DNA from: Dipteris shenzhenensis
Lineage: Eukaryota; Polypodiophyta; Polypodiopsida; Gleicheniales
Reading direction: 5' to 3' (one strand)
Assembly (NCBI GenBank): GCA_047967505.1
Contig: CM106539.1
Length of the DNA: 64,000 bases
Part shown: positions 12,002-22,838 of the stretch, in pieces
How positions within the stretch are numbered: position 1 is the first letter of the stretch
Layout of the letters: the number at the start of each line of letters is the position of its first letter
Program-made: the position numbers and the translations under genes
The notes under the pieces: generated by a model
Databases searched by the model: none
What the model was told of the DNA's origin: nothing
The model's input: only the letters and a program-made list of their open reading frames with translations

Positions 12002-13040
12002 CCTGCCAACTCACAAATCATAGCCGCTTAGCCGCTCATAACTCCATCTCCCAGTTGCCTCAGCTCTCAAGCTCTTAGCCGCTCAACTCCAATTGGCTCA
12101 TAGGTGCTTAGGTCCAATTGCCTTAGCTTCTTCAGTCGCTCACCTCAACTCAACAATGAGACTCAGCTCCAAGCCAACGTGGTAGTTCAAGGGGCTGATC
12201 CTATTCACACGGGGTCTACTCGAGGGGTTTTCTCCATGCCATTGTCACATCATCAAGGTCCGTGGGGTCAGGTGGAAGATTACTTCCACCGTCAGATAAC
12301 AGGTTATTATCTTCCCGGAAGATGAATCTCATGTACTAGGAAATCACATTGGAAAATAAGTCGCAGGTCACCATCCTAGTGAGATGATGGACAAAATGCA
12401 TGAAAGTAGATGTGACAATACGAAGATCAGTCTCCCATAGTAATCGTCATTGCCTCTCTGGGCACTCGATGATCACAAAAAGACAATGGTCTCCTTTTCT
12501 TGCAAAAGAAAACGGGGAGCGGCATCAAAGGCTCCCTTGGTATTTTCATTACTATCTTAAGTCCAAGCTCTAGCTTGAGTTGCTTCGCACTACCAATTGA
12601 ATTTCCTTTGTTTCTTTTAGTTCAGCTGCTTTTTCAGTTTTTCTTTTCAAGGTTAAGGGTTCAAACGTTCAATCATTTTCTAACCTCGAATCGGGCGAAA
12701 CCCCCGACCCTAGCCCAACCCACAGGTTAGTTCTACCAGGGGGTGCCTAATCCATGCAGGCCACCATGGAATTTCCTAGGTCAAGACCTTTACCTTGACT
12801 CCATCTAGCAAGGTCTCTTACTTGACTATTGTCTCCCCCTAAGCAAAGATGAATCAAAAGTAGAGGATCGTTTTAGACCCACGGGAGTAGATCTATTACC
12901 TACAATAGGAAATACGGGAGCTCAAGCTCCGAGTTGTAGATCTTGGAAGGAAGGTACAAAACATTGAGAGTGATGGAAAATAGGAATTTACCACACAAAA
13001 ATATCAACAAATGCAGCATGTCTCCACCAACACCACTGTT
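12000..13040. other. no gene recognised
   Basis: Unassigned sequence. A 12104-12325 open frame ends DYFHRQITGYYLPGR but has no recognisable domain. Confidence 0.45.
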
Positions 13041-13327
13041 TGTCTCCATAGTTAAGGAGATGATTTCTACTCAGGTTAAGGGGATGATCACCACAGTTTG
13101 CCTCCACAGTTAAGGAGATGATCACTACTCAAGTAAGTTCTATGAAAGAAGAGATGATTGTTGATGCTAGTAAAAATGTAAATAAAGCTGATCTTTATAT
13201 GGAAGTAAAAGAGCAGGAGTCTAGAGTGAAAAATAGAATGATCTTATGCGTTGGGGGTTTGAAAGATGGTTGTCTTCATGATGATGATGAGGAGAAAGGA
13301 GAACATGACATAATCATATGCCTTTAA
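13040..13327 (+). pseudogene. lysine/glutamate-rich coding fragment, unknown
   Basis: The open frame from the ATG at 13118 reads MITTQVSSMKEEMIVDASKN and continues as charged, helix-prone sequence (KADLYMEVKEQESRVKNRMI) to a stop at 13325-13327. Just upstream, two imperfect copies of a segment reading IVKEMI(S/T)TQV lie in shifted frames, suggesting an internal duplication plus frameshift of a coiled-coil N-terminus. A decayed transposon structural protein is my best guess; no diagnostic motif is present. Confidence 0.25.
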
Positions 13328-13329
13328 AA

Positions 13330-15335
13330 GGAAGTACCACAAGACTTAGTTTAATGGGACCAAAATGATATATGCAATATCAGTCAAAATGGCACACAAG
13401 CGCAGGCTAGTTCAGAGGGAGGGCAACAATAGTTAAGATCCTCAAAAAACACATAAGCTAAAGGGTACCAAGATTTGGATATCTAAAGAGCTCACTTGAA
13501 TCCAAGTCAAATAAAGCAATAGTGAACTCACCAAGGTAAAGTAGGAAATGGCTGGTTTATCGGGACTGAGAAGCACTGAATAGGGACTTCAAATCCAAAC
13601 CCAAAGACTCTCAGTCTTAAAGTGATGTTATAAAGGCCACCTTATGATATTATTAGAATGTAGCTATGCCTATAAGAACTCAAGAGGAGCCGGACTCTCT
13701 GATTACCCACATGTAGCAAGTCACTCTTTGGTGCATGTGCTATGTCTCATAGACCCATGAGGCCTTCTACAAATGTTAATGTGTGTGTGTGTGTGTATAA
13801 AATTTGTGGCACTGCCTCTGATTCGCATCTTTGCATGAGTGTGGGGGGAGAGGATGGGGGGCATCATACTTGCCTCTTTGTTGACATGTTCTATAAGGCC
13901 TCCGAAATTTTAATGCGATTTTTGCTATTTTGTATGTTTTCATATGGAAAATATACTTTGTGGCCATGTTATAAAACATTAAACTTTGAAAAAAATCCAT
14001 TCTGAGAGAATTGTAGGCCTCTCAAAGGACCAGACACCTGCTTCTTTGTTATTTTCATGATTCAAAGGTTTAGGAGCCAAAAAGATGCAAAAGAGAATGT
14101 GAAGAGCTCATATGGACAAGTTTTTGGGCATGGATTTTCATGTCACATTACAAGGCTGTTTTGAGATCTAAAATGATGGATTTGGCTAATAGATATGAAG
14201 CAAAGATTTGTAGAGACGCTACAATGTGGCATTTTGAAAACTTTAACTTCATTTTGAAGTAGGGATTTTAAGTGTGTAGACTCCTTCACGTGTGTATTTT
14301 TAAAAAATCTTTGTAAAAAACAAAAGGAGACTTTATTTTTTAAAAACTACTAATTTGAGGATTTTAAATCAAACTACTAATTTGAGGATTTTATATAAAA
14401 CACAAGCTATTTTAGAAAGTTTCCTTTGGGCATTACAGAAGAACCTTAGAATGCCTTGTCCTCAATTATAATCGCCCCCCATTTCATGTGAAGTAAAATA
14501 CACAAATTTCCATGTTATCATAGCATTAATGTTATTTATTTGTAATGGCATAATTATTTTTTACTACCAATATTTTGCCATGTTCGCAATGGATACTTGA
14601 ACTTGGTGGTGGGGCATGATTACAAATGTAATCACACTTCCTACATGTGGTTATTACACATGATCATGTGATATGCCCTCACGGGAAGTCTTTAGAAGTA
14701 TACTTATGTATGAGTATAAGATATAGCTTTTTTAATCTCAAAATTTTGATAAAATATAATATTATCCTAATTAAGTTTTTTCCAAAATGTGGCAAAAAGA
14801 TGTAAATCTCAATTTAAAAAATATATATTGAATATATGTTTTGAATCCTAGTGAATGTTGTAGACTTTTGTCTTCTTTGCGGCAAACTTTCACCACCAAT
14901 AGCAAAGTTTCACTTCCAAATGACTTGAAGATGAAATACTTTTCTAAAGTAATTACATGTATATTTGTCTTTCATCTTCCACAAGAATAACTTTTTAAAG
15001 AATGTGATGAAATAGAGAACATTACATTAAACCCTAGATACGCTTCACTAGCATCAAAGAAAGGTCATGGCTATGTAGAAATAATACACGTAGTCCTACC
15101 TTTAATTAGCATGACAATTCTAGATAGCTGCCTAGGACCACAATTAATAATTGGCATTACTATCTAGTTGTTTAGCTACCCAGGACAACTATCAATACTT
15201 TGCATTACTATCCAACACCACATTAGCAATCTAATCACTACTAGATACCTATCTATCTAGCATTTCTTCTTACTAAATAACAATGTAACTTACCTAACTA
15301 TAAGTCTAGATAATTAAGTAGTACTAGCTAGGTAA
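13330..15335. other. no gene recognised; minor repeats
   Basis: AT-rich DNA with a (GT)8 run at 13782-13797 and a 27-base tandem duplication (14344-14370, 14371-14397; AAACTACTAATTTGAGGATTTT). No supported gene. Confidence 0.6.
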
Positions 15336-15495
15336 TGGAAATGATCGTGAGGCAAGTACATAGCTCATAGTGCTAGATAGCTTACTAGTAGTACTAAATC
15401 TCTAACTAATAGTGCTACATGGTAGCTAGTAGTGCCACATGTTAACTAGTAGTAAAAGACAGCTAGTAGTGCCACATAGTTCACTAGTAGGTTGT
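15336..15495. repeat. degenerate CTAGTAGTGCCACAT repeat
   Basis: The words GCTAGTAGTGCCACAT, ACTAGTAGTA and GTGCTAGATAG recur about every 20-40 bases, within a wider CTAG-rich stretch from 15040. Confidence 0.6.
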
Positions 15496-16002
15496 ATCAT
15501 CTTTCTAGGATGTCACGAAGCTTCTTTACATGTAGATGTCTTAACTAAAATTGATTAAATATTCTTTCTACGACATTGATCTGAATCAATAGTATGTAAT
15601 CAATCATTGGCAATCTTACTTCTTTTTCATGTCATGAGCTCCGGAAGATCTCTCGAATTTGATGGTTGGAGGCTTGATAAATTTTTGTGGCATTTTTGAC
15701 ATTTTGAGAATGTACAGAAGACCTAGTACAAACCTTAGATATATTCAGTGCATTGCAAAGATAGATCCTCTCTTGAAAAATGCCGATATTGTGTAATTCT
15801 TATATCACTTTCTTGCATTGGGCATTGTTCGCCAATCATGATTGAAGTAAGTAGACAATAAGATAGATTGAGATAGAAACAATGTAGCATCAAGACACAT
15901 TGCTTAGACTATCTCCTAGGCAATTCCAACAAATTCGTAAGCTTGGGCTACATACTAAGGGATTCAAGGCTACAACATAGAGGCTAGGCTATGTACCCAC
16001 CA

Positions 16003-16005
<3 letters not shown>
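15496..16005. other. no gene recognised
   Basis: Unassigned DNA. Confidence 0.5.
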
Positions 16006-16064
<59 letters not shown>

Positions 16065-16309
16065 TTTATTAAAACTCTTTTAAAGATCAAAGGGTCTATG
16101 AGACTGAAAGAACCTTGAAAGAACTTAATACACTGAATAGAAAGTGAGTTGAATACAACATAACCATAATCACAAAGACATCAATACAAAAAAGAAATTT
16201 CTGAGCGTAAGGAGGAGAAGAAAGATGTGATGTGGTAGCATTGTGATTATCATCCAGAAGCTAGTGGAGAAGTCAAGCCTAAGAGGGAGCCAACGATGTA
16301 TGAGGTTGC

Positions 16310-16384
<75 letters not shown>

Positions 16385-16610
16385 ATTAAAACTCTACTAA
16401 AGATCAAAGGGTCCATGAGACTAAAAGAACCTTATTCAATGAGTAGAAAGGGCGTTGAATATAACATATCCATGATCACAAAAGACACCAATACCAAAAA
16501 TAAATCTCTTAGCATAAGGAGGAGAAGAAAGTTGTGACGTGGCAAAAAATTTTATGATCATCTGGAAGCTGGTGGCGGGGTCAAGCATAAGGGAGAGCAC
16601 ATGCTTGCTA
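16006..16610. repeat. tandem duplication of a (GA)n-headed ~317-bp unit
   Basis: Each unit starts with a (GA)n run (16006-16063; 16312-16380) followed by GTTTATTAAAACTC (16064 and 16381, offset 317) and about 230 bases of clearly homologous sequence containing GGAGGAGAAGAAAG. The copies differ at many sites, so the duplication is not recent. The fixed position of the (GA)n run suggests it was part of the duplicated unit. Confidence 0.85.
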
Positions 16611-16619
16611 CAACACAAG

Positions 16620-17624
16620 GAAATGGTTGCCTAAACCATCCTAATGGTTGTCTGTGAATGAGTTTTGGAGTAGTTTAATTGTTTAATTTAAATTTTAAAC
16701 TGGGCTGGATTGGACTTAATGTGATTGTCCTAAACCAACCTGGTAGTTGAAACATCATGCAATATATCACCATGGTGGTTTAGGTCAAACACCAGTTATG
16801 TGATTGTCCTAAACCACATCATGCAATATATCACCATGGTGGTTTAGGTCAAACACCAGTTATGTGATTGTCCTAAACTAGCGTGGTTGAACAACAATAT
16901 ATTTCACCAACTCGGTGGTTGTCAGTGTTGAGTTTTGGAATAGGTTAATTTTTTAATTTTTAAACTGGGCTTGCAACTAGACTTAATATGATCGTCGTAA
17001 ACAGCCTGGTGGTTGGAATATCATGCAATATATCACCATGTTGTTTTAGATCAAACACCAGTTATGTGATTGTCCTCAACCAACGTGGTTGAATAGTGAT
17101 ATTCAACAATATGTTGTTATTTTCTAGTTCATGATTAGCCTAATGGTTAAAATTGTTGTGTTTCCTAGTAGTTAAATATTAGTTAAGTTTAATTTCTAGT
17201 TGGTTCAGGTCATATACTAGAGTTAATTTTTAAACCTAGCTGGCTTGGACTTAATGTGTGTCCTAAACCAGCCTGATGGTTGAAACATCATGCAATATAT
17301 CACCGAGATGGCTCAAGTGAAATAGGAGTTATATGATTGTCCTAAATCAGTGTGGTTAAAATAGAAATGTATTTCACAAATAAAAATAATTAATGACTAG
17401 CCCGGTGGTTGGTTTATATTATTGTGTTTTCTAGTCGCAAATTCATATACCCAGCAACAGTTAATTTCCAAACTGATCTGGCTTGAACTTATGCGGTTGT
17501 CCTAAACCAACCCGGTGGTTGGAACATCATGCAATATATGACCGAGCTGGTTCAGGTCAAACAAGAGTTATGTGATTGTCTTGAACCAATGTGGTTGAAT
17601 AGAAAGTAATCATAAATACATTAG
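16620..17624. repeat. satellite-like tandem array, left part
   Basis: Repeating landmarks appear in fixed order: CCTGGTGGTTG, then ATGCAATATATCACC (16757, 16821, 17023, 17288, 17529), CACCAGTTATGTGATTGTCC, and GTGGTTGAATAG. Spacing of about 200-265 bases indicates a degenerate monomer of about 250 bp, with one internal 64-bp duplication near 16757-16885. The array continues at 26144 after the transposon insertion. Confidence 0.85.
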
Positions 17625-17660
17625 GGGAGAATTGGGGTCTCCAAAGGGCCCCTAATTAGT
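17625..17660 (+). repeat. left terminal inverted repeat
   Basis: GGGAGAATTGGGGTCTCCAA and following bases to CCCTAATTAG match, with small gaps, the reverse complement of 26102-26137. Confidence 0.65.
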
Positions 17661-17844
17661 GTTTCCTAATTTCAAGGGATTAGTGAGGTATTTGAGGTGT
17701 ACCAATGGGAGTGCTCCTTTTTGTGGGGCAATGCCATGCTGAGGTGGAGGGTGGGCATACTTGCAAACAACCCCTATTGACTATTCTCCCTCCATTTTAA
17801 ACGTGGGAACTCATTTGGCAGCTTCTTTGCCCCCTCTTGCTCTG

Positions 17845-18205
17845 GTCCACTGTCTTTCTCCCTCTCCAGCACCACCTGTAGCAACTACTCATTCTCTCTC
17901 CATTCCTAGCTACAGCACCTCCTACAGCAGCAGCTGCTCATCCCCCTCTGCTCTTTCTTCCTCCATTCCTAGCTACAATACCTCCTGTAGTGGTTGCTCA
18001 TCCCCCTCTTCTCTTTCTCCCTCTATTCCTAGTAGATACAACACCTCCTGGAGAAGCTGCTCATCCCCCTCTGCCCTTTCTCCCTCCATTCCTAGCTACA
18101 GCACCTCTTGGAGCTTCTCTCCTTTAGTTGCACCCTCTATACCTTCTCCCTCTATCAGAGTTGCTCTCTCCCTCCAAGCTGCACTTTCTAGTCCACTATT
18201 GCTGT
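17845..18205 (+). repeat. CT-rich subterminal tandem repeat (~63 bp units)
   Basis: About four to five imperfect units contain GCTCATCCCCCTCTGC, TTTCTCCCTCCATTCC and TAGCTACAGCACCTCC. The serine/proline-rich open frame at 17761-18210 is a reading of this repeat and probably not a gene. A purine-rich tract of opposite strand bias sits near the right end (25540-26010), so the element has strand-asymmetric subterminal DNA at both ends. Confidence 0.75.
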
Positions 18206-18222
18206 TGTGACCTGTGTACAAG

Positions 18223-19330
18223 CATGGTGAGGAGACCATACATGTACTCTGTGTCCCACAGGAGCAAAAATGCAGTGGGTGAATGGGTGCCTTGCACCTA
18301 CAGCTTGAATGATTGGATAGTCATGAGAGGATCTGCCAAGGGTCCACATAAGCTTCCCAAGACCAAAAAAGGTGATCTTTTACATGAATGAAAGGGCCGC
18401 ATCATGAAGTTCAAGCTTGGGAAGAAAGGATGGCTTGCAAAGGTGCAACAAATCTACATGGGGAAGGACATGCGCCTTCCTCCATCAAGCAATCAATCGA
18501 CAATAACCTCACATTGTAAGTATGCATGTTGTGTAAGATTTCAAAGTGTAATGAGTCAGTTTGAAATTGTATTTTGAAATAGCACCAGTGTAATGAGTCA
18601 GTTTGAAATTGTATTTTGAAATAGCACTTGTGCATAGTAGATGTATTTCCTTCAGACTTTGAGGAGTAGGAACCAGTCGAGTGCTTCTTAGGTAAGTTTA
18701 TTGCCATTCATGAGGATTTAGGAAGGTAGATGCATGCTAGAGAGGTCCTCTGCTTTGAAACAGAGAAATATCTATTGGTATAATGCCAAGTACATTACTC
18801 CAAGGATGGCATTAGGCTATGGCCATCTTCAATGCATTGCAACACCACAACTTGAAGACATGGATTGTAGCATGGTGGACACAAGAACAGTGCAATCATA
18901 CAAGGAAAAGATTGCAAAGGATGTGGGCATGGCCATGAAGTTTACATTTGGCTCTAAATGGGTAAGGTTGTCTTGGTTTATGCCTCTGCACATTTTTGCT
19001 TCTTATTTTCAGAATATCCAGATGCACATAACAAAAACCATGTGGTCATGCAAGTGCCTACATGAGAATGCCCTTGAGGAATTGCTTGGGGTGAATTGGG
19101 GAAGTAGGTCAGGTGAACAAAAGGGTGATCTGTTTTAATGCCATGTATGTAAGGACAATATGGTTGTCAAGTACCACATCTCCCGCCAAATGTTATATTT
19201 TGCTTTCCAATATAGGCGCTAGAAGAAAATAGGTGGCAATTGGCTCCCCCTTGACTCTAACGATGATGATAATACAGGGGTAAGTTTATGTATTGGCTCT
19301 CATTTAGGAGATGTCAAGAATGTGACTGTC
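18223..19330 (+). pseudogene. transposon gene A, unknown function
   Basis: A first exon may start at ATG 18223 (MVRRPYMYSVSHRSKNAVGE) with a frame break near 18390 and continuation to a GTAAGT donor at 18516. A later exon reads ALKQRNIYWYNAKYITPRMA (within 18734-18961) and is joined in frame to NIQMHITKTMWSCKCLHENA by a 51-base GT-AG intron at 18962-19012 (GTAAGG...TTTTCAG). Another GTAAGT donor occurs at 19280. The WSCKCLHENALEELLG stretch could bind metal, but I recognise no family. It sits in the left half of the transposon and points toward gene B. The spliced structure argues for a real, now damaged gene. Confidence 0.4.
18546..18629. repeat. 42-bp tandem duplication in a probable intron of gene A
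   Basis: Two near-identical 42-base units (GTGTAATGAGTCAGTTTGAA...), lying between the donor at 18516 and the next exon. Confidence 0.9.
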
Positions 19331-19730
19331 ACGTCACAGTGGACTCTGAGGGACGTGTGGGAACACCTATTGGTCATGGAGGATAGCATGTCTGAGTCCT
19401 TTCACCTTTACCTTAAATGGTGAAAAGGTAGGAAAGTGTGCAGAGAAGCGTATTCATAGTGCCACTTTTATCCCTCCTGCAATATTGAAGATTGTAAACA
19501 ATGTGGGGTGGAACAATTGTGGATTTTGACATTTTCCAATTAATAGTGGTGCAATTAATTTTGATGTTTTGAATGGTTTTGTTTCATGTCAATGTCAAGT
19601 TTCGCCCAAAAAAATTATAATTCTTTTTATTATTTATATTTAGAACATTTGGGTATATATAGGTTATAAAGCTACTTTAGTTTCAAAGTTTCACTATCAT
19701 AGCCATAGTTCTCCTAGCTACCAAACTACC

Positions 19731-21230
19731 ATGGATTCTGCTAGGTCTGCCTTCCATGATTTCACCTGTACTCCATTAGTTGATAGAGAGGAGTTATTTT
19801 CAATATTTGATAAGAGCATAGATGTCCTAGGCACCTACTTGGGAGCCCGAGATGATTTTGAAGACCTCATCAAGTACATGCAAGACCACATCGCAAGTTT
19901 TGCATATCAACTTGAGGAGTCTACAAAAAGATGGGTCCCAATTGATTATTTGAAGTTCTTGTTCAATCAAGAACCTAGGTTCGTGAAGCATTTAGATCGC
20001 TTTTGAGCCCAGCTCACACCCCTAGGGTTTAGGGAGGTGGACACTGATGATGACCTAGAATGTGGAGTCGTTGGAAACACAGGAAATAGATTCCTATCCT
20101 GGGAAATGACCTTTATTTTCCTTCTCCAAGAGGGACAAATGGAAGAGGAGGCCTCGACCTCAAGCTCTGGCCCTACCCCTACCCTTTCTGATCCTCTTAT
20201 TTTTATGAGCCCAACATCTACAATCAAGAGCCCATAGATAAAGAAGCTGAGGAGCAAGAAGCTGCATTGGCACTGAAAGCGCTCGAGTGACCTCCTGATC
20301 CCCATTCTACTTGTCAAATTCCACCCACCTCGGGCACCACCTCTATTGACCCCACAACAGTGATATGGTTTCTTGCTCCCCTTCTTGTCAATGGAGAACA
20401 ATACCTCTTTCTCCATGACATCAAGGTTATGTTTGGTCTCTGGTAGGATGAAGCTCTTGGTGTCCTGTGTGGATGATGCGAGGTGGACACGACTATGCAA
20501 GAACTTGGGTTTTTGGGAGCAGATGATTCAATAGAAGAGGTTCTTGCTTTAACACTAGCCAAAATCAAAGATGCAGAGACATCAATCTACTTTGACCTAC
20601 CTGATGTTCCAGAATAAGCCTCCACATCTCACTCCAGATAGCAAGAGGCCTCTGGATCCATCCTCATTTAACAAAGAGGAAGGGATTGAGCATGACGACT
20701 CCATAGTGGTAAGAAACTATGAGCTTTGAATTTCTTCTCTCTTGGTATAATTTTGCTTTAACGGAATTCTAATGTAATGTTGGACTATTGCAGGAGGCAT
20801 TTGAGGTTGACTTATTCTCATCTCAGCAACGCCTTGTTCGCAGTAGCTTTGGCCGAGATCACTCATTGGCACATTACCTTGGCCAAGCAAAAGGGCACTT
20901 TGTGGTTATCCACAAAAAGTTTTCTCCACATGGGACTGATGACCTCCTGAAGTGCAAGGCCTTTTTCACGAGTAATTGGTCATGCTCACATCAATCGCAA
21001 TGCTGACAAGGTCATTTTGGTGAACCGCATGGCTACCCTCAATGCTTTTGGAACCAATTATCAAGGTATGGCATTGACAGCAGCAGCCATGTCCCTGGCC
21101 AACAACGACAATAGCGTTGACTCTCTATCGACTAGGTTTAGAGCTAGGAGTGTATTTGGGAATTCAAAGCCTGATGTTCTTAGTGTTTTAGAGAAGAGAG
21201 AAAGGCTCTGGACCTTATTGTATAGAACTT
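19731..21230 (+). pseudogene. transposon gene B, acidic protein of unknown function
   Basis: It starts at ATG 19731 (MDSARSAFHDFTCTPLVDRE) and is open to TGA 20004-20006, then continues in frame to TAG 20235. Reading resumes one frame over through FYEPNIYNQEPIDKEAEEQE, with further stops at TGA, TAG and TGA positions that fit C-to-T changes. A GT-AG intron (20709-20793, GTAAGA...TTGCAG) joins EEGIEHDDSIV to EAFEVDLFSSQQRL in frame, which supports a genuine gene. After another frameshift near 20970 the C-terminus reads HINRNADKVILVNRMATLNA and SLSTRFRARSVFGNSKPD, ending around 21230. I recognise no domain. It converges on the histone-like gene and may encode a second protein needed by the element. 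Confidence 0.5.
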
Positions 21231-21720
21231 TTATTTTATATGAATACAGATATACTTTTTATATAGTGTCCCATTTTGTGTTTTACAAAATTTGTTTTAT
21301 ACTATCATTGTATTTTGTAACTTTAATTGTTGTTGGCATTAATATTTTCATTCACTATTCTGTTCAAAAGCATGCTATCTGCTGTGATAAAGTTTTGCAC
21401 TATAATGGTCATTTCTAAGCAATCCAGTAAGAATCTCACCATGCTTGGTCAAATAGGCTCCATACGTGCCATAGCGGGTTTTGACATTTCTGAGCTCCCA
21501 CACGATGCCAAACACATTTGCCTTCTACGCCACGGTGAAAAAACATCATTTGACCACTCAAATTCACACTAAACTTGCATAAACTGATGGAAAGCATCAC
21601 ATAACATGTATAATAACATGGGAACAGTAATAGAACATAACAATATATTTTATTCATTGGCCTCAAAGGGCAGAGATTTACAAAATGATTCACATTACAC
21701 CAAATGAACCTAAACAACAT
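21231..21720. other. convergent intergenic region inside the transposon
   Basis: AT-rich DNA between gene B (+) and the end of the H3-like gene (-). The open frames here are hydrophobic and probably 3' untranslated sequence. Confidence 0.5.
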
Positions 21721-22005
21721 CTAGGGCCTAAGGGAGGGATCGGAGTGGATGCACTTGGCGAGTGCAAGGTCCTTGTCCATCACTGTTACTCTTTTGGCAT
21801 GGATAGCACATAAGTTCGCATCTTCAAAAAGACCTACTATCATCTACTCCGTTGCCTTCTAAATTTCTCCCATAGCACTTGAAGTGAAACACACATCATC
21901 CTTGTAATGATGTGCTATTTCACGTACAACACGCTAGAAGGGTGCACAGGGAATGAGATTGTCCACAGTGGTTTGGAACTTGCGGATCTCTTGAAGTGGC
22001 TTCAC
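21721..22005 (-). other. histone fold domain of the H3-like pseudogene
   Basis: 94 codons align without gaps to canonical H3 from V46 to the end. My hand alignment finds about 47 identities in the 83 positions equivalent to H3 48-130. Clear blocks are EIRKFQ, VVREIA, TSSAM, and [17 protein letters not shown] followed by M-KD-LA. C110, H113, K115, T118, K122 and D123 equivalents are kept. DNA-contact residues R63, K64 and R83 are replaced by P, C and C, and K56 by T. Loop 1 has canonical length, unlike CENH3, which usually carries extra residues. Two of the three TAG stops fall exactly at H3 Gln68 and Gln93, the third at position 98. Confidence 0.93.
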
Positions 22006-22838
22006 GCCTAATTTTTTGCACCTCTTAATCTTTAGGGGACCCTGCACTGGCCTCTGGACATGGCCCCATGTTGCTTGTCCGCTTTGAACTTCTTTCGCCT
22101 CTCCTCCCTTGCAACCGCCTCTTCAGACTCCTCTTCCTATGTTTGGTGGGTCCTTTGAGGTGGCTTGTCACGCCTAGGGGTCTTCTTTGTCCTTGGTCCC
22201 TTTTCCTTTTAATGAGGCTGTGAGACAACAGGCTGAGGCTCTTGCTCAGCTTGTACTAGAGGCTCCTCATATGTGACAATCTCGAGACACAGAGGGTTGA
22301 TGGTGCTCTTCCGTGCAGTCTGCTTGGTTGGAGGATTGGGGCCAAGGTTCATTATATCTGTGAGCTCGCCAAATATTTTCTCTTGTTGTGGTCCCTTTAA
22401 TCTCTCCATCTCCTCTCTTTGCCTTTCTTGCTCCCCTTGTTGGTCTAGATGCTCCATGCCAGGACCCCATGGAGGAGGGAGGGGCAGTTGATCATGATTG
22501 ATTGGACTATTTTGTCCCTCTTGGGAGACCTCTCTACTTCCACGGTTAGTTGTGTGGAAGGATTGAGAGGACCCCTGATCGTGCTTGGATCCTTCATCGT
22601 GCTGGGATTCCTCATGGTGCTGAGATCCCTAGGATCCCCCATGAGAGTCGGACGGTGGGGACTAGCATTGCTGGGAGTCCTGATGATGAGAACCGCCTTC
22701 AGATCCCTGCTAATCATTGCCCTCTTGGCCACTGGGGTTTGTAGTGTGTTCAGAGGCCATGGAGTTGTGAGGAGGACAACGGGGGGTAGCGTCTAAATAG
22801 CATCCAGTGGGTCTAGCAGTTTGTTTAACTCGTGCCAT
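21721..22838 (-). pseudogene. histone H3-like protein with two H3-tail motifs
   Basis: Translation from ATG 22838 begins MARVKQTARPTG, against MARTKQTARKST in canonical H3. In the same frame, about residues 171-179 (22328-22302), lies TKQTARKST, identical to H3 residues 3-11 and including the K4, R8, K9 and S10 equivalents. Between them is a long Gln/Ser/His-rich linker, then GMEHLDQQGEQERQREEMER; after the second motif come acidic and then basic stretches (RRDKPPQRT, AREERRKKFKADK). A frameshift leads to a C-terminal H3 histone fold (22005-21721). Full length would be near 370 residues against about 135 for H3. Stops: TAG 22710, 22662, 22629, 22137, 21934, 21859, 21844 and TAA 22209. It lies about 230 bases downstream of the transposase gene, same strand, with its own TATA and telo-boxes. 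Confidence 0.85.

Noticed and set aside
15336-17624. CRISPR-like array from regularly repeated words
   Set aside because: Repeats are degenerate, lack unique uniform spacers, and the DNA is clearly from a plant nucleus.
17761-18210. 149-codon Ser/Pro-rich frame near the left end of the transposon
   Set aside because: Translation of a CT-rich tandem repeat; the unit length and frame give no conserved domain.
21436-21720. Minus-strand hydrophobic frame directly after the H3-like stop
   Set aside because: It begins immediately after the stop of the histone fold and has no domain; probably 3' untranslated sequence.
21721-22005. Assignment of the H3-like domain to CENH3
   Set aside because: Loop 1 has canonical H3 length with no insertion, and the tail motifs match canonical H3 rather than the divergent CENH3 tail.
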